Positions 35,872 to 46,625 of a stretch of 64,000 nucleotides of DNA are shown here, in pieces. This DNA is from Gnetum montanum (Eukaryota > Streptophyta > Gnetopsida > Gnetales > Gnetaceae). The stretch spans positions 146,317 through 210,316 of the forward strand of contig MNCI01020374.1 of the NCBI GenBank assembly GCA_015680685.1, given 5' to 3'. Both the position numbers and the translations under genes were made by a program. The number at the start of each line of letters is the position of its first letter. The first letter of the stretch is position 1. The notes beneath the pieces were generated by a model, which was not told the origin of the DNA, ran no database searches, and saw nothing but the letters and a program-made list of their open reading frames with translations.

Positions 35872-36704
35872 TGATGAAACATGTTTCTATCTACTCTGAC
35901 GTTAGGTACATGACGTCAAAGCTACAACGTCATGTACACAATGTGAGGGTCTGAATTCGACGTTGGGGGTATATACCTTGGCCTATAAATATAGTGCTTG
36001 GGCTCCAGTTTTTGCATAGTTTTCAAGTTAGTTTTCAATTAGAGTAGCAAAGCTCTTGTCATTTATTTTCCTTAGAATATTTTTTGAGTGCCCACAAAAG
36101 GAGTCTAAGTGTTTACAATTCTTTGTTCGAGCATTGATGTACCTAAGCATAGTAGTGTGATGAGAATAAAATGAACTCTTTTGAAAATCCTTGCAGTACT
36201 GAGAATATATTCATATTTTTTATGCATTTTACTTTCTTGCTCTTTACTTTAATGCATTTGAAGTAAGAAATTTATTTCTAGTTGTTAATGAACATGAGCA
36301 TGATCACTTTGAGCATACATATAGTACTTGGTAATCCAACAATGCTTAACACTTGGTAACCCAGCAGTGCTATATGTGTTTAGGAAAGTGGAATGGTTAC
36401 TTGTGTTAGGCTAGATAGGAAATAATGAATTAGATTTTAAATTACTCTACTCTTCATTCTTGATGTAGATGATCAAATCTATAAAATATAAAATAAGAAA
36501 AATGACATATCTCAATTACACTTAAACCATACCCTTGAGCCTCAAAAGTGTAGTTGGGAAGACAACAAACATTCTCAATGCCCATTTCACTTCCTAGAAG
36601 AGCTAGTATACTAGATAACTATAGGTCCATAAAATTCAACCAAATCGTGTGTAATGCCTTAGTGATTCATATGGTTGGATGTAGAGATACCTTGCTGCTC
36701 ATCA
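35872..36704 (+). mobile_element. 5' LTR of element B
   Basis: 833 bp from TGATGAAACATG to CTGCTCATCA, inserted in the Y2 protease; CAAAT precedes it. Features: an 11-bp perfect inverted repeat at 35906-35937, TATAAATA at 35984-35991, the R-region block shared with A, C and D at about 36079-36150, and AATAAA at 36165-36170. No 3' LTR of B is in the window, since element Z occupies its tail from 58950. Confidence 0.85.
35906..35937. promoter_or_regulatory. Inverted repeat with TGACGTCA in U3 of B
   Basis: GTACATGACGT (35906-35916) and ACGTCATGTAC (35927-35937) are exact reverse complements separated by 10 bp. The left arm runs into TGACGTCA, the palindromic ACGT-core type bound by plant bZIP factors. 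It sits about 50-80 bp upstream of the TATA box, a typical activator position. Confidence 0.6.
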
Positions 36705-36724
36705 TTAGCACCATTTCTGAGGAC
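36705..36724 (+). promoter_or_regulatory. Decayed primer-binding site of B
   Basis: TTAGCACCATTTCTGAGGAC follows the LTR end. It aligns with TAGGCGCCATTGCTAGGGAC of C, which resembles the TGGCGCCGTTGCCGGGGA type common in Athila/Tat elements. Confidence 0.6.
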
Positions 36725-36869
36725 CTTTTTGTTGTTTTGTGCACTATCTAGGACTTAGTGAAAAGTATTTAACTCATTGGAATGAACCTTAGAGTCATAT
36801 CTTATCTTACAATTACTACAACAAATATTTAGAAGCATATTGTGATTTTTATTTCGCTAACCAAAAATG

Positions 36870-38880
36870 TCTTCTTCTCATAGGAGCGATCCAAATCTGA
36901 TAAAGCCTATTAGCTAGTGCCTCAACAATATCAAATTGTATATACTCATCCTGATGAGTATGTATTGAACTTCACCTTCATCCTACACCAAGATGAACAA
37001 CTACAATGGTGTGACATGGAAGGTAACATTATGTTGCTGCCTAATCAAGCTATTCCTACAATGCTCTACCAAATGCTTACATGATGTGGTCTCTAAGACC
37101 ACCATGGGGAGTATATTGTGGAACATACTAACACTAGGAATTATCATCCCAACTAAAGCACAACATTTACAGGACTAGTAGCTAGAATTGTGCTATGAAT
37201 TTTCAAAGGGAAACAAACTTAACGATTCTCCATTCCTGTTATACTAACAAGCTAATGGGGAACCCTTCTTTGAGGGTTTTCCATTTAATTGAACTCTTTT
37301 CTTAAACTTTAGTGATGGACGTCAAAACCAGAACTTGCAATCCATAATTCACAATCTTGGTTCTAGTAACAAGCTATCCAATGACAAGGAAGGATCCAAA
37401 GGGGAAAGTCAAGACAAGAATGCAGATAAAAAGTAAGATCAAGGTTGTGGTTAAAATCACTGAAGAGGTGGTAGTAGACACCATGATGGTGCTGGTTTCG
37501 CTTGCTATTCCCCTTCATCCTCATCTTCTTCTTCTTCTTCTTCTAGCTCTGATTATGACTATAGAAGGTGAGACCATGATGGAGGTGACCAAAATAGCCA
37601 ACGAGATAAAAATGACTAAAACGACCAAAATGACCATTGCGAAAGGCAAGATCAAGGGCATAGACATTCAAGAGAGGCACATTGCCATGAATGAAGGGGT
37701 AGTAGAGGGCATCATATGTCCCATGATCAAGGCCTCAATGAGCCTTTTCTTGTTGCTCAACGTATGCTCAATATTGTAGAGGCAGTATGTATTCCAACAA
37801 GGCATGTGAAGGATAGTCAAATCAAAAGATTAAATATGAACAATATTCCTTAATTTAAAGGGGTATATAACTCTAATCCACAGAAGCATCTCCAAGCTTT
37901 TCAAGATGCATGTGCCTTGTAGAACATAAAAAATGAGTGGCAAAAATTTAAGTTATTCCCCAGGACACTCAGCAAAGAAGCAGAGAATTGGTGTTGGTCC
38001 TTAGAGTTGAAATCTATCAGATGATGGAGTACTATGCTTGAGTTGTTTAATGATAAATATCAAATGTACTCTACAGTGCCCAACTTAAGAAGGAAAATCC
38101 AAGGATGGAAACAAGGAACACATGAACTCTTGGATGTCACCATCAGCTGATATTATTCTTTGATGCATAAATGTCTTGGCCATGGTTATTCTCAATGTAC
38201 TCCAAAGTGTCCAACTTGATCCAAGGATGGAAACAAGGAACACATGAACCTTGGATGTTTCCATTGGTTGATACTATTCCTTGATGCATAAATGTCCTAG
38301 CTATGGTTATTCTCAACTAGATCAACTTCACCACATAGTAGATAGGCTTTGACCATAAATGAGGAGAACCCTTGGTGTTTATGCCCAAGGGCAATTGTCA
38401 GAACTAAGTGCTCATTACATAAAAAGATTAATTGAGTAGGTATTCAAAGAGGAGGGTGAATTAAGAAAAAGAGAAAGTGCAAAAGAGTACAACTATGATC
38501 CTTTCATTCATAAGAGGAAGGATCGATTCTATGATAGTGAGGATGAGTTTGTACTTGATGTGGGGATGAATAAGAAAACCTTGCTGCTCCAAAAATTTCA
38601 GTTTGAACTTATGACCAAGGTTGATCAATTATGGGACTCCATGTATAGCAGATTTCAAGCTATCCTCAAAATTTCTAAAGAGTCCAAAGAACAAGGTAGT
38701 AATCATGAGTGTAGGAGGCACAAGAAAGCTAAACGTGCCTATCACAAAGGTAAGGATAGGACTGCTGCAATAGAAGAGGTTGTAGATAGTGAATCAGATG
38801 ATGATGGTGGGTGTGACATCTAAAAATATGAACATCCTAACGGATGTTTCCCCATAGTGTCACATCTATGAGAGTCTAGG
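36870..38880 (+). pseudogene. Gag of element B
   Basis: Starts ATGTCTTCTTCTCAT like C. The N-terminal part has the YTHPDEY and LHQDEQLQW-like segment, then a His/Asp/Arg-rich stretch (about 37400-37740). The capsid part follows from about 37750: RMLNIVEAV, IPTRHVKDSQIK, MNNIP*FKGVYNS, HLQAFQDACAL. An intact 87-codon piece at 38560-38823 (NKKTLLLQKFQFELMTKVDQ...) ends GGCDI*KYEHPNGCFP, a decayed CCHC-like knuckle. A block near 38040-38330 appears twice (QMYSTVPNL then GWKQGTHE, repeated), a local duplication of about 125 bp. Confidence 0.8.
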
Positions 38881-40030
38881 ATGTATGCTTTAAATCCATG
38901 AATAACACAAAAGAAAACATCTAGAAGATTACCTTATCTTCAAGGTAATTTCAAACAGTTCCATCAAAAATAGCAATATTATCTAAGTGGAGCTTCACCA
39001 CAACCATATGAGTAGTATCAATAATGGTAGCAACCACAATCCTGGGTGCTAGCACCACCAAGGTAGCAATACCCTTATCAATAGCCTAATCCATATTGTT
39101 ACTACATGTAGCAAACCTTGTCTCCACGTGACTCCTCTAGTTATATCTCTACTTTCCAGTCTCACTACCATCCTTTTGATTAGTATCAAACTCATTCTCC
39201 ACATGAAAGAAGGAATTCCACCTCTTATCCTTATCCTCTTCCTATCCTTGCACATGTTCCTCCTTCACCCACATAGCTACCACCTACTCCACCTATGTAG
39301 GGTGAACTACTAGCTCAATTGCAACAACGCAATGCTACGAGGGTTGTTAACTTATAATCGATTCATCAATCAGATGGGTCGAATAATTGATAAAAAAAAG
39401 ATCCTTCTGTCGACCTCATAATCCACCGAAGCCCTCACATACACCCACGATTGACAATCCTACTCCTACATCTTCCTCTCTACCAAAAACCTTTGAGTCC
39501 CCTTCAAATCAAAGTCTACCTAGGATCCATACCATCATGCTTACCTATACGGTATCTAATTGGATTTGTGCTAGAAACATTCCTAGGAAATTAGCCAATC
39601 TTAGAAGTCCTATAATTTATTTGCAAATTGCTAGGAATTGTGCAAGGCTCTTCTTGATTTAGGTTTTGGTGTTAATTTAATTTCTCATGAGATGTACACT
39701 ACTTGGAACTTGCCTCCTCTCAAGAAAAGCAACATAAGATTAGAATTGGTAGACTAGTCCATCACTATTCCATTGGGATTGGTAGAAGACATTGTGACCA
39801 TTGTCTATGGGTGGTCTTATCCTGCTGATTTCCTAGTAATCAAAGTGGAGAACTACAAAGGGTATTTCCCAATCATCATGGGGAGGGCATGGCTTAGCAC
39901 TATTGATGCAAGAATGGACATTAGAGATCTTTCCTTGGAGATATCTAAAGGAAATACATTTAGAAATATCAAGAAGAATAGAGTTCCATGCATCATGTAC
40001 AACAATACAGGGTGCAATTGTGTGTAGAAA
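38881..40030 (+). pseudogene. Linker and protease of element B
   Basis: 38881-39530 is the Pro/Tyr-rich linker; the local frame 39387-39662 reads CRPHNPPKPSHTPTIDNPTP before the protease. The protease has NIPRKLANLRSPIIYLQIA, a broken active site (LFLI*VLVLI in two frames where LLDSGSGVNLI is expected), LVD*SITIPLGLVEDIVTIV, SYPADFLVIKVENYKGYFPI, and the flap-end motif IMGRAWLSTIDARMDIRDLS. The Gln before SITIP is TAG, the same change as in C. Confidence 0.85.
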
Positions 40031-41220
40031 CTCTGGGTTGTAAAGTAAGCATCTATCGCAAGTAGTGTGCACCAGAAGCAGAAATCCAAAGGTATCTGTA
40101 CATAGCAAAATAGGAGGACACCTAGTGGCTGACCACTAATTTTGAGAGCAACACATTTTTCATGGAACCAACTAAGAGCCTAACATGCACATATGTCATG
40201 AGCATGGATGAACTTGAGCAAGTTCATCACCAACTATTTGATGATACAAATAATGATACTCACTAGGGAGAGTTGGAAATTCCTAAAAAGTTTAAACAAG
40301 AGCCCCTCATACTAAAAATGCTACTAGCTAGAATGAAATGTATTTTTGAAAAATGGGAAGCCAATCATAATCAATGCAAATCTTGCTCGAGAGTAGAAAA
40401 AGATGTTGTTGAAGCTAGTTGAAAAATGGTCATCAACTTTTACTTGGTCATATCTTGAATTCACAAGGATTGATCCTAGGATATGCTAGCATCACATCTA
40501 CATAGACGCAGCCATGTAGCCAAAATAATAGCCACAGAGGTGATTGAACCCCAAACTAAAGTAGATCATCAAGCAGGAAGTTGAGCAACTCCTCAAGCTA
40601 GGGTTCGTTTATTCCATTGCAAATAGTGAGTGGGTTAGCCCACTTGTAATTGTGCCAAAGAAAGGTGGAAAGTGGTGGGTCTGCATCAATTTTTGGCTAC
40701 TAAATATGACAATATTCAAGGATCACCTTCTATTACCATTTGTTGATTAGGTGCTTGACACAATATTGGGGCATTGCTGCTACAACTTTGTAGATGGTTA
40801 TGGTGGTTATAACCAAATTCAAATTGCACTAGAAGACTAAGCAAAGACAACATTCACGAGTCCTTGGGGGACTTTTGTATATCGTAAGATGATATTTGGT
40901 CTATGCAATGCTCCTACCAGATTCCAACACCTGGTGCTAAGCATTTTTCAATAGTAGATCAATAATGGTGTGAAAGTCTTCATGGATGACTTCTCCACCT
41001 ATGGGGCTACATTTGAGCAAGGCCTGTATCGCCTTGAGAAAGTGATGAAATTATGTGTTGAAACTAAATTGCAACTCAATTGGTAGAAAATTCACCTCAT
41101 GGTCTAGGAGGGCATTGTACTAGGGCATGGAATATCACAAGCAGGAATTGAGGTAGGTCCTAAAAAAATAAGGGTCATCCAAGGAATAACTCACTAGCCA
41201 AAAATAGTTAAAGATGTTTA
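40031..41220 (+). pseudogene. Reverse transcriptase of element B
   Basis: Motifs in order: QLLKLGFVYSIANSEW, VSPLVIVPKKGGKWWVC, a CYNFVDGYGGYNQIQIALED segment, TTFTSPWGTFVYRKMIFGLCN, APTRFQHLVLSIFQ*, active site VFMDDFSTYG at 40976-41005, LEKVMKLCVETKLQLNW*K and EGIVLGHGIS. Fewer stops than A, so B is the better template for this family. 40031-40540 is the linker. Confidence 0.85.
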
Positions 41221-41870
41221 ATCATTTCCTGGACATATTGGCTACTATTGGAAATTCATAGATAATTTCTATAAGATCACAAAATCATTGGTGAAGATAA
41301 CAAAGAAAGATGCTCCCTTTTTCTAGACTACAAGATGTGAAAAAGTATTCCAATATCTGAAAGAGAAACCTGTAGAAACTCCAATTCTACAAGCACCTAA
41401 CTAGTCCAAGCCATTTCATATCATGAAGGATGCATCAAATTATGATTTGGAATCTATGCTCATGTAGTTAGATGATAAAAAACATCCATACTACATCCAC
41501 TACACTAGCCAAAGCATTGTGAATGCACAACTAAACTACACCATCAAAAAGAAAGAATTGATGGTAGTGGTGTTTACTCTAGAGAAGTTTAGGCATAATG
41601 TGCTTGGGTACAATGTGTTTGTGAACATGGATGATAGTGCCATCCACTTCCTAATGAACAAGCCAATGGTGAGTCTCCATGTCATACAGTGGTCAACGAT
41701 CTTTTAGGAGTTAAATCTTACAATGGTAGATTGAAAGGACACTAAGAATGTGGTTATCGATCACTTGTCTTGATTACGATGAAATGAAAAAGAGGAAGAA
41801 GATCCATTATCTAATATGTTTCCTAATGAACTCCTCTTTTCTAGTGCTATAACTAAAAAAATGCCCAATG
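41221..41870 (+). pseudogene. RNase H of element B
   Basis: SFPGHIGYYWKFIDNF, KITKSLVKITKKDAPF, KPFHIMKDASNYDLESML (catalytic DAS), the open stretch 41519-41707 (NYTIKKKELMVVVFTLEKFR, LGYNVFVNMDD) and VIDHLS*L near 41770. Usual length for the domain, with about six stops. Confidence 0.85.
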
Positions 41871-43062
41871 AGCTAAAATGGTATGATGGCATTCTTACCC
41901 ATCTTCTCACTCAGGAGATGTCATAGGGGTTGGACCACTAGAAGAACTAGTAGTTTCTTCACCAGATAAAACACTTGATGGAGATCAATGGACACCTCTA
42001 TAAGGTGTGTGCCGATGGCTTGGTTCATTGGTGTGTCCCTGATGCTAATCAACTATTTGTTCTCCAAGATGCTCATGAAGGTCCTTGTGGAGGACACTAT
42101 GCTAGAAGATACACCACCATTAAAATATTGATGGTAGGGTACTATTGGCCAAAACTCTTTAGGAATGCTAACCATTATGTTTTCTCTTGCGAATGATGCC
42201 AACAATATGGTGGAATGATTGCTCAAATGGAGGGACCTCAACAATGGATTCAACCACTGGAGCCCTTTGACATTTGGGGCATTGATTTCCTGGGTTCCAT
42301 CACACCCATATCAAATGGAAAGGTGTACATCATAGTTGCTATTGACTATTGTACAAAATGGGTAGAAGTGGCAGTTGTCATCAACTATACATCTTCTATC
42401 ATTGTTTGATTTGTACAGAAAAATGTTGTAAATAGGTTTGGTATGCCATATACACTAATTTCTGATAATGGAACTCACTTTATAGGCACTACTTTTTAGA
42501 AGCGCATGCAACACTTAGGGGTTGAACATAAACTTACAACACCTTACCATTCCCAAGCTAATGGGCAAGCTAAGGTTACCAATAGGAAAATCACAAGAAT
42601 ACTAACAAGAATTGTTAGCAAGTATAGGAAGGATTGGAACAAAAAACTCCATGATGCCCTTTGGGTTTACTACTCAACATGGAAATTTCCAATAGGCTAT
42701 TCTCCCTATAATCTTGTGTATAGAAAATTACCAATACTTCTTATCTAATCTGAGCTTCATACACTTTCAATAGGTTGTGACCTTGACCTTGACTTCAATC
42801 TAGCCCAAAAAGAAAGACTAATGAATCTCAACCTACTAGATGAAAACAAATTGGTAGCCTAATTATCTAACAAGTTGCACAAGGCCTATACTAAAAAGTG
42901 TCATAGCCTAAAGATTAGAAAAGTTAAATTTCAACTAGGAGATAGGGTTCTCTACTAGAACCCCACACACGTACCTCAACAAACTAAGTTTCAAACATTG
43001 TGGAAAGGACCTTACATCGTTTACGAGACTTTTCCTTCTAGGGCCATGATCTACAAGCCTGA
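41871..43062 (+). pseudogene. Integrase of element B, interrupted by X
   Basis: Zinc-binding domain at 41975-42205: HEGPCGGHYARRYTTIKILM then FSCE*CQQYG. The core from 42215 reads PFDIWGIDFLGSITPISNGK (first Asp), CTKWVEV, LISDNGTHFIGTTF (second Asp), then YHSQANGQAKVTNRKI, where the catalytic Glu expected after NGQA is Lys. The tail has CDLDLDFNLAQKERLMNLN, a GDRVLY*NPTHVPQQTKF block and RAMIYKP. Element X enters after the tail at 43062. The frame's continuation is found at 57323. Confidence 0.9.
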
Positions 43063-43270
43063 TGTGACATCCCATCCCTGGATGTCATGGAAAATGTCAA
43101 ATATATGATATATTCCACAAATGTACCTCAACAAATTAAGTTTCAAACATTGTAGAAAGGAACTTACATCATTTGCAAGACTTTTTCTTTTGGGGCCATG
43201 ATGATCTACAAGCCTAATGTGACATCCCATCCCCAAATGTCATGGAAAAATGTTAAATATACAATATATT
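42963..43270 (+). repeat. 152-bp tandem duplication across the B/X junction
   Basis: 42963-43114 and 43115-43270 are two copies of the same unit: about 95 bp of the integrase tail of B (GTACCTCAACAAA...) followed by the first 50-60 bp of the LTR of X (TGTGACATCCCATCCC...). Because each copy contains the junction, the duplication happened after X inserted. Confidence 0.85.
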
Positions 43271-43822
43271 AGATAGTCTGCATACAAAAAAAATATACCA
43301 AATGCAAAATATAAGTGATATTTAACATTACGTATAAAGGAAATAATAGGAAAAATGTAGAAAGAGAAATAAAATAATGATTTATTGATATAGATAGCAT
43401 ATCCAAATCATGCTTTAGGAGTGTTCCTTGGGGTTTTCTTCTTTTGGCATCTATCCCTTAGAGGCAATCCAACACTACCACGATAGTTAGGCCTATAACC
43501 TATCCAAAAGGGATGGCTAGTCCACTTCTTGTCCTACTTCACCCATGTTCCTGTGACTTACCTATACTAGCTCTATCACCCCATGACTTGCTTGTATCAA
43601 CTCTACCATTTCATGCTAGCATGACCTCTAACCTTGGGTATAAATGCCTTTGGTCAAACCTCCAAAGGTTACCTTAAGAGACACATCCATTATTACAACA
43701 TGCCCTTTTGGATCTCAATTACAACTACCTTTTTGGGTCTTGTTAAGATAACAATAAAACTTGTTATGAAGAGACACCATCTTCATTAGTTAGAAGCATC
43801 ATTTGGAAAGGGGGATGTGATA
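43218..43822 (-). mobile_element. 3' LTR of element X
   Basis: 605 bp; plus-strand view starts TGTGACATCC and ends GGATGTGATA (the last bases mutated from GACA). It aligns end to end with 56717-57322, sharing for example CCCTTAGAGGCAATC, GGCCTATAACCT and CTTCATTAGTTAG. The termini form a 10-bp inverted repeat. The first 50-60 bp are repeated at 43063-43114 by the tandem duplication. Confidence 0.85.
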
Positions 43823-43838
43823 ATATACCCCCCTTAGG
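43823..43838 (-). promoter_or_regulatory. Polypurine tract of X
   Basis: Minus strand: CCTAAGGGGGGTATAT immediately before the LTR. This fixes X as a minus-strand element. Confidence 0.65.
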
Positions 43839-44229
43839 TTTCACTCATCCTCAAACAAATCCACACTCTCTATCTTTTTCTAGCTCTAATGCTTTCTTTC
43901 ATGATCCTGTGCTCCAATAATTTGACTTCTCCTTTGAACTTGAATTTATCTCTTACTTATTTTGTAAAAAAAATATATGTGAGAAAAATATATGAAAAAT
44001 TAAATATTAATTTCTTGATACTTGAAAATGACAAAAGATGAATTAAAGATTTATCAACCACCAATCACCAATCCTAACCAAGATCACACAAAGTGCAAAT
44101 TGGATATGGTTACCCAAGTGAAGGTAGGGTAAATTCTTTATCTCCAATTTTTATTACCATAGATACTTTACTTATCTAATTGAAATATAAATTGAATAAT
44201 GAATGAAATAATAAGATCATCAAATAAAA

Positions 44230-44644
44230 TTAAGAGTGAGATGCTTCTTGATCTTGATCAACCTTATGAATTGATGGGAGTAATTGTAATTCTACCATAA
44301 GTGGTATATGATTAGATGATCTTGTTTGGGATGGCAAGGCTTAATCTTGATTCTTCCCAACTTCTCCTTTAGAAATCAACTCTAGTAACTTAAAAGAATC
44401 AGGCATCATACCAAATATGATCCAAAGTCTCAATGAAGAATGTTGTTGATCCATCTTCATTAATCATTGCAAAGTAATTTGTAAACTATGGTTTTTGATA
44501 AGTGCTATCCAACAACATCATCTATTTTTTAATTCTAGAGTCTAATTTATCTACTGTAGATTCTAAGTAAGCAAAATATGCACTGGCTAATGGAATTGCA
44601 TGGTAAATTTATGGAAACATCTTTTTTCAAGTCAGGTTCATCTT
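44230..44644 (-). pseudogene. CCR4-like deadenylase pseudogene, C-terminal part
   Basis: Continuation of the EEP-nuclease pseudogene on the far side of insertion C. Reading down from 44644: EPDLKKDVSINLP, then SAYFAYLEST, KLDSRIKK, an FTNYFAMI segment, FIETLDHIWYDA, LLELISKGEVGKNQD, a stop, LPSQTRSSNHIPLMVELQL and a natural-looking stop at 44230-44232. These match the last third of plant CCR4 homologues: LVSAY, the PLFTN block, F-GTLDYIFY, and LPSPEWSSDHIALLAEF. The catalytic Asp of SSDH is Asn here. Stops and shifts show it is dead. No poly(A)-derived tract follows. Confidence 0.85.
44640..44644 (+). repeat. Left target-site duplication of C (ATCTT)
   Basis: ATCTT lies directly before the 5' LTR of C and again directly after its 3' LTR (52022-52026), without mismatch. 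This confirms C as one complete insertion. Confidence 0.95.
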
Positions 44645-45610
44645 TGATGACACGCGATTTGCATGAGCCGCGATATCATGTCGTCCCCTGCGATGTTGCG
44701 TACGCGATATCGCGGTCCACCGCCAAATCTATAAATAAGAGGCAACACTCCCCTTATTTCCCATCCTAGGCTAGATGTAGGGAAACTCTAGTAGATTGAT
44801 CACTCCAGAGATAGAATATTTTCCATGTGCCCATAGTAGGAGTCCCCAAGTGAACGGATCTTTATTCGAGCAACATTGTATTTGAATGTAAGTTGTGTAC
44901 GGCAATAAAGATGAGCTTTGTGCATAAACCTTGCAGTGCATGAAATAGGATTTATTACTTGTTATTTATTACCTATTATTTATTACTCGTTATTTATTAC
45001 CCTGTAGTAGCGTGGCATGAGTACGTCTTGATTACGAGCATTTATGGATGTGTACAGCTAATCAAGGAATCAGTTGCTCATCGCGATTAGATTCTCTCAT
45101 CCTCAACTCCTAGAATGCGAAATGAGTACGACTTGATTACAAGCATCTAAGGATGTGTATGAATAGTCAAGGAATGGATGCTCATTACGCTTAGGCTAGT
45201 TAAGTGCCTCATTACAACCACTTCGAGCATGTGCGTTATGCGTGGTGATCCCAGTAACGATTAGCGTTTGGTAGCTGCGGTTGCATAGTTCAGGGTGTGT
45301 ACAGTAAGTGGGAAGGGAGATGCTGATGCTAGTTAATTTAGACTTAGTTTATTAGTTAGAGTTAGTTAGTTTCTCAACCCTTCACCCTTTAGCATAGAAG
45401 ACATAAAACATAAAAAACTATAAAAATCATATACCTCGAACTTACTTAACCATACACTGTGACAACTACAAGTAGTTTGGGAAGACAATGAATGATTAAC
45501 CCCAAGTGTTCCATGGGACGTGTAGGAACTTAGTCTACAGAGTTTGACCGGATCACGCATGCTATGCTTGTTTCGTATGGTTAAGTGTAGGGGTATCTCA
45601 CCAATCATCA
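44645..45610 (+). mobile_element. 5' LTR of C
   Basis: TGATGACACGCG to CCAATCATCA. The U3 holds GCGATATC-type palindromes (44671-44715), the TATA box TATAAATA is at 44730-44737, the R block at about 44819-44885 and AATAAA at 44904-44909. It differs from the 3' LTR mainly by C/T and G/A changes, often at CpG (CGATTTGC against CGATTCGC, GTGCGTTATGCG against GTGCGTTACGCG). A subrepeat of about 30 bp in the U3 is lost. Confidence 0.9.
44730..44737 (+). promoter_or_regulatory. TATA box in 5' LTR of C
   Basis: TATAAATA in AAATCTATAAATAAGAGG. It is identical in the 3' LTR (51156-51163) and lies 80-170 bp upstream of AATAAA, so the R region between them is short. Confidence 0.7.
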
Positions 45611-45630
45611 TAGGCGCCATTGCTAGGGAC
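45611..45630 (+). promoter_or_regulatory. Primer-binding site of C
   Basis: TAGGCGCCATTGCTAGGGAC begins at the LTR end. It resembles the TGGCGCCGTTGCCGGGGA site (tRNA-Asp type) of Athila/Tat elements, with a few changes. Confidence 0.7.
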
Positions 45631-45751
45631 TAAGTGTTTGTGCACTGAATAGAACATAAGGATATCATTCACATTGTTGTGAGCCTAAATGAACCTTTGG
45701 GTTAATCAAGATAAAAAATTTATATAATGGTGAATTAACATACCAATAAAA

Positions 45752-46625
45752 ATGTCTTCTTCTCATAAGAGCAACTCCCCACCTAAGGACCATACACGAG
45801 ACAGTCGGAAACATAAAACACAGTCAAAATCAGCCAAGTCCTAAACAATACAAGATAGTTTATACTCATCCTGATGAGTATATTCCAGACTTTACCTTTA
45901 TCCTCCATTAAGACAAACAGCTGCGATGGAGAGATTTGCAAGGTAACATCGTGTTACCCCCAGATCGATCAATCTCTTGCATGCTTTTCCATGCCTTGGC
46001 ACAGATTGGCATGACTGGATTATATGATGAATACGTTGTGGAAGACCTTGATATGAGGGATTATCATCCCATAGAAGCACAACGTATGAAAGACTCAAGG
46101 CAGGAGAGTCAACATACACTTTTGAAGGGCAAAGGTCTGCACGTCCTTAGTGAAATAGGAGATGAGGAACCCCTTCTAACAGGTTCTTTAGCAAACGATG
46201 TTCCCCCTCTTAATGATGATGAGGAGTTTGGATATCAGAGTCTACAATCAATGATACATAACCATGGTTTTGATGCCTGTGAACACCAACTGTTCACAGA
46301 GGGAACAACCACTCATGCTAAGGACAGGCATTCAGATCGTCCCAACGATCGGGGCCGTAGTAGCCAAAGAGAAGGCAAGAAACATTGTCATGGTAATGAT
46401 TCCCCTTCTTCTTCCCCTTCTTCACATCCCTCACCCTCTCCTTCCACATCTGGGCATAGCCATCATGGACACAATGGAGAGGATAAAGGTAGACAAAATG
46501 AGAGACCTCGACGGGAAAGTCGAGAGAGAGGACAAGGGCAAGGACATAGGGAGAGTAGGGAACAGCATAGACATCATAGGCATCATGAAATAGATGATCA
46601 TGACGAGCCCCTACTCACAACCTGA
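45752..46625 (+). pseudogene. Gag N-terminal domain of C
   Basis: Starts at ATGTCTTCTTCTCAT, the same start as B. After a frame change it is open for 229 codons from 45936 to 46625. First comes a conserved segment (KIVYTHPDEYIPDFTFIL, RWRDLQGNIVLP), then an acidic middle. The end is strikingly rich in Ser/Pro, then His, Arg, Glu and Gly (SPSPSTSGHSHHGHNGEDKG, EQHRHHRHHEIDDHDEP). Such a basic tract probably binds RNA (inference). One stop separates it from the capsid frame. Confidence 0.75.

Noticed and set aside
37357-37779. Plus-strand open frame of 140 codons rich in Lys, Thr, Met and Ile
   Set aside because: It is the wrong frame over the Asp/His/Arg-rich tract of B's gag; the neighbouring frame reads into the true capsid (RMLNIVEAV).
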